Part shown: positions 11,900-21,779 of the stretch, piece by piece
How positions within the stretch are numbered: the first letter of the stretch is position 1
How the letters are laid out: each line of letters opens with the position of its first letter
Assembly (NCBI GenBank): GCA_964023205.1
Contig: OZ026848.1
Span: 29,809,912 to 29,873,911, forward strand
Origin: Lutraria lutraria
Lineage: Eukaryota > Mollusca > Bivalvia > Venerida > Mactridae
Reading direction: 5' to 3'
Length of the DNA stretch: 64,000 nt
Made by a program: the position numbers and the translations under genes
The notes under the pieces: model-generated
What the model was told of the DNA's origin: nothing
Seen by the model: the letters and a program-made list of their open reading frames with translations, nothing else
Databases searched by the model: none

Positions 11900-12395
11900 A
11901 ATTAATGATTTGGATATTGTCAACAAGACTCTTACCTTTATTGAACTGAGTATTTGTTTGCAAAACTTTAGATGTCAGAATTAAAGAAAACATGCCCTGT
12001 TCGCTCGCTTAGAATACGGAATTCAAAAGGAATTTCTTAACAACCTTCAGTCATCTTAAAATCAATATCTAGTTTTATATAAAATTACACAAGTTCAAAT
12101 ATAAAATGCCATGAACAACTAATGAGTTTTTGTATCTATCATGGGCTACATTAATTAACGGATAGCAAAATCGTCATCTGGTTTAATTTACTGGTTTCCG
12201 TTCTATGTTGTTCAGCTTTCATGAGTATTTGCAGTACTCTGATTTTATACAATATTTGAGTACGGTTCACTTTATGACAACATGCTCGACTATTATCAGT
12301 GATTTATAATTAACAGACTTTTGTCAATAGGACAATACCAATATATAATTATGTAGCATCCAAGAGTTTTAAAGAACTGTCTGTAAAAAGGTGCA
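11900..12395 (+). pseudogene. Remnant of a fourth FMO copy (exon 1 deleted)
   Basis: No coding exon remains; the call rests on non-coding homology. Bases 11900-12190 resemble the stretch upstream of FMO3 at about 13780-14010, for example around the tttttgtatctatca block. 12185-12272 match the FMO3 upstream region 14360-14472, including tttgcagtactctgatttta and cggttcacttta. From 12275 the sequence switches abruptly to FMO intron 1: acatgctcgactatt, cagtgatttataattaac and actgtctgtaaaaaggtg match FMO1 intron 1 (2798-2915) and FMO3 intron 1 (14910-14990). About 430 bp that would hold exon 1 are missing at the junction near 12273. No exon 2-4 relic was seen after 12400. The duplicated unit therefore once existed four times. 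Confidence 0.65.
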
Positions 12396-13770
12396 ATTGA
12401 TAAAGAAAAATGATATAATTTCATATTATTGCACCAATGTATGTGGAAGCGGTATTCATAATTTTATGGATAGAAAAATCTAACTTGTCTGTCTGATATC
12501 CATAGACACGAACATGAAGTTTCACGACCATCCCTTCAGTGATGACTGGGATATATACATGATAGTAAATTGTATGCGAAACTTTAACTATGTTTTTAAG
12601 ACCAAAAAGGGCCATAATTTGACTAGAACCAACCAAGAGTTCTTTAACGTGTCTGCCTGATTATCCCCTGGACAATTACATAACATTTTCTTCAATCAAA
12701 TTAGACTATATTGTGTTAGTACATATTTTTACAATTTATTTTCAGGAGTGGGTGTTCTTTTTTCTTTGAAAAAATGGGTTACTCTCACAGACCTAAAAAA
12801 GTACAGTATTCGGTGTCGAATAAAGATACCGGTAGTTCACAAAATCTAGATTTGAAATCTGAAATCGAATTATCAGTAGTAGACCCGAGTAGAACAATGA
12901 GATAAAACAATTCAGTTCTTCAATATAGTTAATGTGTGTACATATCTCCAGTCAAATAAGTATTCATTCCACACGAACTATTCATTTTAAATCGTATCGG
13001 ACTAGAGTAAAAGTTCAACTAATGAGACCTTGGTTTTAGACCCCAAAAGTATTTGAATAGTAATTATGATATATTTTAATTTATTTATATATTGAATGAT
13101 TCGACGGAGGTTGACAATGTGAGTGTGGGAAACTGTGTCATACAATTATTCTGTCAATAATAGGATTGCCATTTGTAGCTTCGTACACCTGTATCCCACT
13201 TATAAATCCGTATCTATTTCTTTGCATACTTTAATGTGGGCAAAATAAGTCATTGATTGACCGGGTTAGATAAAATGTACTGTAAATGACCTGAATATGG
13301 AGCGCCATGTGTACAAGATATCACTGTATCATATATAGTCTTTGTCCTATAAATAAGCCAATCAGATGACTCAAATTTAAAATTTACTCGTTTCTGATAA
13401 AAAAAATATTCTTCACGATGTTAAGTAATGTACCACGAAGATTAATAATCAGCACAGGACAGTTTCAAGAACAGAACAGAACAGAACTATGATACATTAA
13501 AAAAATACTGCTAGGTTCTAAATCATTTAAAAGTATCAATTATTCTTTCTTTGAGAACAATTGGAAATAACTTTTCATCAATAGTGTCATTTTTATTAAA
13601 AATATACCCCAAACCACGATGTAAAAGCGGTTTTTATAATAACCTTTATTACAATCTTTAAGACTTTGATTACACATAATTTCAATAGTAAATATTATCT
13701 AATTTTTTAAATTATTCTTTATCAAATACTTAATTATTCTTACAAATTTTGCTATTAACAAAGGATAACA
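12396..13770. other. No gene seen between FMO ghost copy and FMO3 upstream region
   Basis: 12400-12660 resembles a dispersed repeat (aaagggccataatttgacta and similar). 12660-13770 is AT-rich without recognisable exons. The exons 2-4 expected of a fourth FMO copy are not present. Confidence 0.5.
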
Positions 13771-13779
13771 ACCTTATTC

Positions 13780-14472
13780 TCCATACACAGCCACATTGGG
13801 AGTACCTTAATTGACCTAAGCATTTGTTTGCTCGCTCGCCCGCCTAGGTTACGAAATTCAAAAGAAATGTTTAAATAACATTCAGCCTTCTTGAAATTAA
13901 AATACAGCTGAATATAAAATTACACGAGTTCAAAATAAAAATGCCATTAGTAACACCTTTTGTATCTATCACGTGCACATTAACGGATAGTAAATCGCCA
14001 TCCGAATTGTTTAAAAAATAAAAGTAAATACTAGTAGTGACACAGAAAAGAAAGAGGAATCTAGTGACGTTAACTACATAATTATATTCGTGATAACTGA
14101 TGTAAATGTTCATCCAGCAATAAATTAACTGAAATGTCATTGACCCACAACTCAAGGACGGTTTAAAAAGTAGCAGGTACAGGGGTGGACTAGCGTAAAT
14201 TAATCATTTACGTAAGTCCTAACAAATAGACTCTACAAATGGCTGTGATATTTGGAAGATAAAACCTTAATTCAGCTTTCCATAGTTGTCACTCGCTCGA
14301 TGCGTCTTAATTTTAATGCAGACCAAAGTGCATATACTACGTTTGTTCTATATTAGTGAATTGTTAAACTGTTTTCCGTTCTATGTTGCAGTGCAAGTTT
14401 ATATAGGTTCAGCTTTTATGAGTATGTTCAGTACTTTGATTTTATATCAAACTTGGGAACGGTTCACTTTAA
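13780..14472 (+). repeat. FMO3 upstream segment duplicated at 11.9-12.3 kb
   Basis: Shares ordered blocks with 11910-12272, for example gttcgctcgctt-like, ataaaattacac.agttcaaa and tttttgtatctatca. 14185-14290 also matches the FMO1-FMO2 spacer at 6960-7060 (ggactagcgtaaattaatca). An R3 retroposon-like copy in the minus orientation lies at about 14270-14445. This identifies the repeating unit of the array as gene plus flanks. Confidence 0.6.
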
Positions 14473-14496
14473 TTTTACTTCACTCCAATAAAAAGT

Positions 14497-14526
14497 CCTT
14501 GATACGCCCCATCGAAATCATTATAG
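14497..14526 (+). promoter_or_regulatory. Conserved 30-bp box upstream of FMO3
   Basis: Matches the FMO1 box base for base across its 30 positions and lies about 90 bp before the start codon. It is followed by tatatcaatcacagcgcaca, which FMO1 also has. Confidence 0.35.
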
Positions 14527-14614
14527 CGCGAATCTAAGTGGAGAACTTGCAGTATATCAATCACAGCGCACAAGGACATTTTGATTCAATTTGTAGTTTG
14601 AAATTGTAGAAAAA

Positions 14615-17600
14615 ATGGGGGATAAAAGGATTTGTATCATAGGAGCAGGTCCGTCAGGCATGGCGACATTGTTTCATTTTGCCAAGTTGGACGACATGCC
14701 TGATGTTGTGTGCTTTGAAAAGCAAAGTACTTGGGGAGGTTTGTGGAATACGTCCTGGAAAACTGGTAAGTCGTTTGTATATCAGTTATGATTTAACTCG
14801 ACGTATACAATTTTACCGTCTTTAATGTCAATCCCACAATCAAGGCTTCTGCTAGGTGGACAAATAATGAACATGGTTAAATATACTCGTACAAGAGTTG
14901 TCAGTAAGACAGCATGTTGGACTTTTCTCGGCAATATCAATATGTATGTAGTACGTAAGAGTTAAAAAGAACTGTCTGTAAAAAGGTGTAGCGGACAAAG
15001 AAATATTATCATAAGGTCGTTGCAGGTCATACCCTTCTACACTCCTGTAAAGTTTTGTTGAAATTGGCCAATTGCTTAAGGAGGAGATGTTGTTTAAAGC
15101 AAATGTTGAGGCACGGACGACGGACTTCACGCGATCACAATAGCTCTGGTTAGCTAAAGAATGTACAGGTTTAATGCTATTTGATGGAGACTACTTCTGT
15201 GATATTTATTTTGAAATCGGGTCAGCAGTTTCAAATTTTCCATAAAGCGACTATAATTTCTGGATTCTGAGTTTCTAATGCATTTCACCCCTGAGTAATT
15301 ATAGCAGATGACTACCCAAGGACCATTTCTGAAAACAATATTATGAAATCATGATTTTTTTAGTTTCCCCTATGTTAAATCAAGTGACCCCTGGGGTGGG
15401 GTAAATATTGAAAAGGAAGTCACAATCAGAAGGATTTTGGTAGATCTACTAGGCAATGCTACATACATATAATACCTAAGCTTTCGGCTTTGTGGTTTCA
15501 GAGATAAAAGCATACATGTTAAATCAAGTTACTTCCAGGCCTGATTAAATTTTTCCTCAGGGGTATTATTTGAAGGATTTTAATAAAGGTCCACCGTGCA
15601 ATGCTATATGCCAAACATTTGAGCGCTGGTCCTTTTCAAATATTTTAAAAAGAATCAATATTTCCTTTGGGTTGGCATGGCAATAGCAGTTCTGCATACA
15701 TTTGACCAATTAGATTTATAGTAATCTGGCGGACCATCCAAGGATGACTGCTATAAAGATTCAATATATTAATAGACCAATTGGTTTCAAATGAGAAATT
15801 GTTTAGTCATAATGTTGACACCTTACAACCTTGGCACTTTGTGAAACATCAAACATTCTGCCATGCTTGAATTATGAGGGAATGAAAACATAGAAGCTTT
15901 AGATATGCCCTTGTCATGTATAGTTTATATTCGCTTAGAAAGTACATATATGAGATAGTGGCGATTGATATTCCTATTTACTGTCTGTTGATGGCTTTCA
16001 TTTTCAGGTACTGATGAACACGGCGAACCCAATCATGCCAGTATGTACAGACATCTATGGTCAAATGGTAACAAAGAGTCAGTGGAACTACCAGACTATA
16101 CTTACGCCGAACATTTTGGAAAGCCCACCCCTTCATTTGCTCCTCGCCTCGCTATTAGGGACTATTTAGAGGGTACGATAATTATGGGGAAAGAAATTGC
16201 ACATGTTCCCTAACTATACACAGTAAAACACTTATCTTGTGCAAGGAAAAAAGCTGAAAATACAAATGTACGAATGGAATACGAATAATGTGATATTCAT
16301 TGTGTCTATTTTGAAATTTGCTTCTTCGAATTATCTTTTGACTATAAGTACTGAAATAATTATGAAAAAGTATGCAGAATGTGTATGTGCATGTATGTAC
16401 ACTTCGATGGAAACGGCAACGTAATTAAAATCAATAAGTTGACTGGGTCAGTACACACGAAAATAACTAACAACAAACCTAGACAAACATACAAAAAGAA
16501 GTTCATTTGATAGCATTATTCTATTTTGTCATACTTTCCAGGTCGATGGACACGGAAAAGTGGAAACATTGATTTGAAGACTTTCATAAAGTTCAGTACA
16601 GTTGTCCGATGGGTAAAATACGATGACAACAAACATAGCTACACTGTCATTGTTGAAAACCTGGAGACAAGAGAAACTCGTGAAGAAATATTTACACATA
16701 TTATTGTAGCTGTCGGTATCTTCAACACACCGTTCCTGCCAGATGTCCCTGGAATGAACGACTTTAAAGGTCGGGTGATCCATTCTCATGATTTTAGGTA
16801 TGCTGGACAGTTCAAGGGACAGAAAGTTCTCATCATTGGCGCTAGTTATTCTGGTGAAGATGTAGCTCTTCAGTTGATCAAGTTCCGGGCTAAGAACATA
16901 TACCTAAGTTATAAAACAATTCCTAAGAGCGCCACGTGTATCATGCCAAAGGAGATCGAAGAGAAACCATTGGTTGTCAGAATGGACGCGAATAAAGCAT
17001 ATTTTACTGATGGTACAGAAGCTGAAGTGGATTCGGTAATTCTATGCACTGGATACAAAAATCACTTCCCCTTCCTGGAAAATCGGTTTAGAATAGCGGA
17101 GAAAACGAGCCTATATCCTGCCGATCTATACATGGGTACTTTGTTCTACAAAGAAGGCGATCATAGCCTATTCTATATTGGTGTACAAAATCAATTTTAC
17201 ACATTCACCTACATTGAGGCTGCGGCCGTCTGGACTTGCAGGTAGGTTAAAATGTACCTTAAAACTTCGTCATCATCACATAGATATCAAAAGGACACGT
17301 TTTCGGAACTGTATTGAACAATCAAAAAGACGAAAGCACTTGCGTCTAGATTAATGACTTATTTTGAAATAATAGTACCTACACAAGTGCCACCAGAACA
17401 TGCATTTCACGTAAGCAATGTGTGTCGTTCAGGTAAAAAAAGCCCTAGAACGCACATTACACGAAACAAGAAAACTTTAACTTTAAGCATTTCTTGTCAG
17501 ACTTTAAATAATTTGGTGATTACCAAATAGTATCTGGGTGACCTTTTGTGACGTTCTATATTTTATTCTTATCCATGTTTTATTCAGATTAGGTTTGTTG

Positions 17601-18340
17601 TGCCTCGTGAGAAAATATATTTAAACAGTACCACTAACAAAACTGTATCAAAAGAATTTTAATTGGAACATAACCGTAAAGCACACATTTACTCATTACT
17701 TGCTACCACGAGCAGCGCCAGTTATTTAAAGTCATTGTATGGTTTAATCTTTGTTGTAAATTGTCTAACAAGACTGTTGTGAACATTGTTGTGTCAATTG
17801 GAGATCTTGACCCATCATAATTATCATAAGAAATATGTTACCACGGTTTATCAGAATAGAAATACTATAATACGCCACCTTAGAAGTTTAAGTGCTTATC
17901 AGTCTCAGTCTACAATACTTGCCAGATGATCCCTTTAATGCCAAGGTGACGAATAAATTCTTGATATTATCTATCTCGCCTTATGTTTCAGATATATCAT
18001 GGGAGACATACCAGGTGAACCAAAATCACAGAAAGAAATGGACGACGATAGTAAGTTATGGCTAAAGAGAATGGAAGCCATTGATACTGAGAGCGACGTT
18101 GTTCACTTTCAAACAGCTCATATTGATGCATTAGTGGAACAATCAGGATATGATCTACACCTGACGAAAATACAACCCTTACTGCTTGAATGGATTAGAA
18201 TACGGAATGAAACACTTGGACTGGCAAACTACCGGGACCATTTGTACACAAGCGCTTACACCGGGGAGGTGGGACTTAAACAAACGCCTTTTATGGAGAA
18301 TTTTGACGACAGTCTGGAAGCCTTCTTAAGCGCCAAGTAA
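14615..18340 (+). CDS. FMO3: third tandem copy, trimethylamine-monooxygenase-like (4 exons)
   Basis: Exons are 14615-14765, 16008-16172, 16542-17241 and 17992-18340 (introns 1242, 369 and 750 nt). They join in frame to 454 residues. Both Rossmann motifs are present (GAGPSG 10-15; GASYSG 205-210), as are the FMO signature [11 protein letters not shown] at 180-190 and CTGY at 274-277. Differences from FMO1 include N27D, N49K, P72N in the NGPK loop, S167N two residues before the conserved Pro, D192Y just after the FMO signature, and G207S in the NADPH motif. D192 is kept in FMO1 and FMO2, so D192Y is specific to FMO3. The reading frame is fully open, so this is a functional candidate and not a pseudogene. 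It lies at the 3' end of the array; I found no further copy downstream before the minus-strand FAD exon. Confidence 0.9.
15000..15850. repeat. Dispersed repeats in FMO3 intron 1
   Basis: 15000-15150 contains a block with tgtaaagttttgttgaaatt and gacggacttcacgcgatcac. 15370-15700 contains the same family as FMO1 intron 1 (gtcacaatcagaaggatttt; tttgtggtttcagagataaa). Non-coding. Confidence 0.5.
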
Positions 18341-18479
18341 TTCAAAACACGGTCAACATGATTCTGATTTACTACTTGAAAATATAACACAGTGGGTGGC
18401 TGATAATGAATAATTTTGTATTCAGAGACCATATTGTAATGAAATGTACGTATATTTTGTATATTACGTAATAATATAA

Positions 18480-19230
18480 AACGTACAAATGATATAAATT
18501 GATTGATGATTTTGAAATTGGCAACAAGACAAATTTTAGATAAATTATCTGGCGGCTGTTGTTAAAGCAAATATAATTAAAAAAAATATGGACTCATAGC
18601 ACTATAAACATGAACGCTACAAGCGGTGTCAACCGCCTCAGTGAGGTCTATCCACCTACATTTCATGTTGCAACCTCTTATAGTTTCTGAATTATGAGCT
18701 ATAATATAATCATGTAAGTTTTTGCACAGACGCAGACGATGCAGTGACCTTTAAAAATAGCCGAGTTAAAAATGAAAACGTGAACTATAGAGTGACAAAG
18801 ACATTAATCACGTTTAATGATGAACAATTGTTGTTTTTCATCATGAACACTTGAACGGTAATAGAAGATACCCTGTGCTTCAAGGGTGTGAATATTCGAG
18901 TACATAAATACACATTCCAAGGGTCTGATAAACCATCACAAGTACATATACTCACTCGATTTTAAAAGACTACATAAAAACTACAGCTAGGTCCGCCCAT
19001 TGGACGTAAGGTCAATGAAACTTTGTACTTTATGGTATCTTTAAATACCTAGGTCGTGACATATATCTCTTGTATGTAGTTCTACATTTAATGTGAGTTC
19101 ACTATTGCCCGATAAACCTTGCTCCGGTAGTATAGTGCGATTTAATTAAACAGTCAAAGATGCATAATTTCAAGGTCAATGCTTGCATTTATTTTTGACT
19201 TCGGTAGGAATCGGTTTCCTTCATAATCTA
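18480..19230. other. No gene seen downstream of FMO3
   Basis: The first 70 bp resemble the shared FMO 3' flank (gatttt.aaattggcaacaagac). The rest is AT-rich sequence without a supported gene. Confidence 0.5.
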
Positions 19231-19235
19231 TACAA

Positions 19236-19586
19236 AGGCCGGTTCAATAGGATTCTCGCAAGAAGAGAATACGCCGGCTAGAAGAGCTTAGAAGAGAAAC
19301 CAAATCGACCGCAGTCCGTGGTTTTATGAACTGTCGTATTTCATCGTTGATAGTAAATGACATGGTTTTTGAAAAAAATGCACATCGTTTTAGATTAAAT
19401 AAAAGAAATGTGTTCAAACGGTATTGTCATGCTGTTTGGTCACGTAACTAATATCTCTTCCACCTCTTCTAACCATCGGGCGGAATAGATAGAAGAGATT
19501 CTAAAATTAGAAGATGACTAATCGATCTGTTCGGAAGAGCTCTGCCTCTTCCGGCAGCTCTTCCGTTTGACCAAACGAACCGGCCT
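19236..19586. mobile_element. Candidate TIR element rich in gaagag motifs
   Basis: AGGCCGGTTC at 19236-19245 is the exact inverted partner of GAACCGGCCT at 19577-19586. The inside contains many gaagag/ctcttc motifs near both ends and a further palindrome, gaagagctctgcctcttc. Non-coding; the short inverted ends make the call tentative. Confidence 0.4.
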
Positions 19587-19944
19587 CAAGTCACATTGAT
19601 TTTCGTCATACCGGTTGTTGAATGTATAATCACGTATAACTACTATAACTATCTGCTACATTATACTATATAAACATGCGGAATGGGACATTTCCTAACG
19701 GTAAAATAAACGAAAACTATCAACATAACACCATTATTGGCTACATAAACTGCTGCACTTGAAAAATATACCAACACATTTTTAAATACATGTAGCTGAC
19801 AAAAAAATTCAATATGGTTAAAAAAACCTCATCATAAAAACTTTTGAAAATTCATACGCATACAAGCCAGAGTCGTAGAAAATTCAGTCATTGAACGCTT
19901 ATTAAAATTGTCTGATAAAGGGTTAGCATATGTCACGGAGTAAT

Positions 19945-20385
19945 ACGTGGATTGACAGTAGTAACCGAGAGGTCATTATGTACTAAATAATCAATGACGG
20001 TTTTAAAAAGAACGGTTATTATTCGCAGAATGTTCTTTATTCACAGGATTGCCTTTATACACAGGATAGCCTTTATTCACAGGATTGTCTTTATTCACAG
20101 GATAGCCTTTATTCACAGGATTGTCTTTATTCACAGGATTGCCTTTATTCACAGGATAGCCTTTATTCACAGGATTGTCTTTATTCACAGGATTGTCTTT
20201 ATTCACAGGATTGTCTTTATTCAAAGGATAGGCTTTATTCACAGGATTGCCTTTATTCACAGGATATGCTTTATTCACAGGATAGCCTTTATTCACAGGA
20301 TTGCATAGTCTTTATTCACAGGATAGCCTTTATTCACATGATTACCTTTATTCGAATGCGGCCGCAAACACAAGTTTGACTGTGT
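19945..20385 (+). mobile_element. TA-MITE-1 copy expanded by an internal minisatellite
   Basis: The left part (ggtcattatgtactaaataa, then tcaatgacggttttaaaaag) and the right end (gcaaacacaagtttgactgt) match other TA-MITE-1 copies, such as 61834-61990 and 50919-51100. Between them the usual single 'cctttattcacaagg' segment has become an 18-bp tandem array. Confidence 0.6.
20030..20345 (+). repeat. 18-bp minisatellite, about 17 copies
   Basis: Unit tttattcacaggattgcc, with variants g/c at a few sites (gatagcc, gattgtc). Because the period is a multiple of three, it reads open on both strands as Ile/His-rich or Asn/Pro-rich repeats. These reading frames have no other support as genes. Confidence 0.9.
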
Positions 20386-20389
20386 ATGC

Positions 20390-21238
20390 TATGGGTGAAA
20401 TAAAGGATTTGAATTGACTTGAAGTTGTACGCCTGATTTCATAATAACACACAGACATTTCCATAAACCCACTAAATATATCATTTATTTCACACAAAAT
20501 CACTTATTATAACGTGCTGAGCATTCAAATACAACACATGGTAGTAGACCAGACAATGTAATAATGGACTCAATTATTGAAGTTGATAAATTCGTCCGAG
20601 ATAAATGATCACTTAATGATGGGACCTATTAACTGAATGAGCAATGTTGTACAGAAATCGGTCAAGGTTATTCGGGAATAAATATTGTATGATCATAGCC
20701 TGTGTAATAATATGTGTAATAGTGAATTAATGACTTCGGTTAGATGGTCCATGAAAGCGTCGAATCTGATCAGTATGGTCGGTTCGCAGCATCAATATCC
20801 AAATGACAGAGAATCGTAAATAAAGATATGACTCTGTACTAGTAAATAGAAAATAGCAAAGGTAGTGATGACGTTGATGATAGTAATAATGATGTCATTG
20901 ATGCTGTGTATGATAAAGATGATATTAATGGTGCTGATCAACTTATGAAGGAGTTCGTTAATGCAGACAATACTGACGGCGAGTATTACTGAGATGGTGC
21001 ATTTGTTGTAGATTTTAGGATTAATGATGATACCATTGTGTTGTTGTTCTTGTTGGCGATGGTCTAATTAATCCAAATACTGACAAAGATGAAATTAGTG
21101 GTGATGATGCGTCGTCGGTAATATAATGAGTGATTATAATAGGCCTTGTTTCGGAAAGTGTCTGTACATGCCCCTTACTGACAATAAAATAATAAAACAA
21201 TAAAACTGAAAACTACGCTTTAAATATAAGTCGCTTAC
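20390..21238. other. No gene seen; GAT/ATG-rich tract
   Basis: 20850-21130 is rich in gat/gatg triplets without a strict period. If the minus-strand FAD monooxygenase gene at 21239-21736 continued leftward, this would be its first intron. No second exon was recognised here. Confidence 0.45.
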
Positions 21239-21736
21239 CTTTGTTCGAAATTTTAATTCCACTTCTGCAGGATACAGCGGCAATATTTGAATTATATATT
21301 CCAGATAAATTCCGACACGCGTGTAGAAACAGCCGTCCTGCCAAAGACCCTCTAGGTGATCAAAATCAACACCAAAACTTCGAAGAAACGCCACATTTTG
21401 ACTTTGTATGGCTATCTGGTAAGCTCTGTTCTCCACTTCGAAACGGCTATGTTCTTCGTATAGTATCAATTTATTTACACGTTTACATTGCACAGCAATA
21501 AGTGCGGATGTAAGGCCAATGGGTCCGGCTCCGATCACTATTACATTTAACTGAGCCATCTTTTTCCTTATGTTGCAGTAAACTTTTCGACTACCGACGA
21601 ACATGGCCACTACTGTCATTGTTATTATAAAATACCACGATGCAAAGGTTGCATCCTCGTGTATGATTTTTGTAATATCGTCTTCACACGCCATGTCTGA
21701 TTTAGTAACACGTTTACTGTGATTGGCAAATTGCAT
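21239..21736 (-). CDS. 5' exon of a membrane-anchored FAD-dependent monooxygenase (incomplete)
   Basis: The minus-strand exon runs from an ATG at 21736 to a donor (AAG|gtaagc) at 21238. It encodes 166 residues and ends in phase 0. A stronger-context ATG lies at 21694. A hydrophobic segment at residues 31-48 (FASWYFIITMTVVAMFVG) and a basic stretch precede a Rossmann FAD motif, GAGPIG at 69-74, with acidic residues EE at 94-95 ending the second strand. VENRAYQIAI at 101-110 follows. This order fits the PHBH/kynurenine-3-monooxygenase-like fold, a different class from the neighbouring FMOs. The frame is open a further 14 codons upstream to a stop, without an ATG. Later exons with the DG motif and catalytic domain were not found before FMO3. 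The gene is either broken or has a very long intron spanning the FMO array. Confidence 0.6.
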
Positions 21737-21779
21737 TTCATTATTTACACAAGTCACGTAATGGTCCAATAGCCCCACT

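Noticed and set aside
20003..20308. Repeat proteins on both strands (His/Ile-rich and Asn/Pro-rich)
   Set aside because: They arise from an 18-bp tandem repeat; no promoter, splice site or independent coding signal.
20358..20365. NotI site gcggccgc, suggesting vector contamination
   Set aside because: The surrounding sequence continues the TA-MITE-1 end (ggtcgctaacac in other copies), so a couple of substitutions explain it.
21737..21778. Longer N terminus of the minus-strand FAD monooxygenase exon
   Set aside because: The extra codons begin with GTG directly after a stop; the first in-frame ATG is at 21736.
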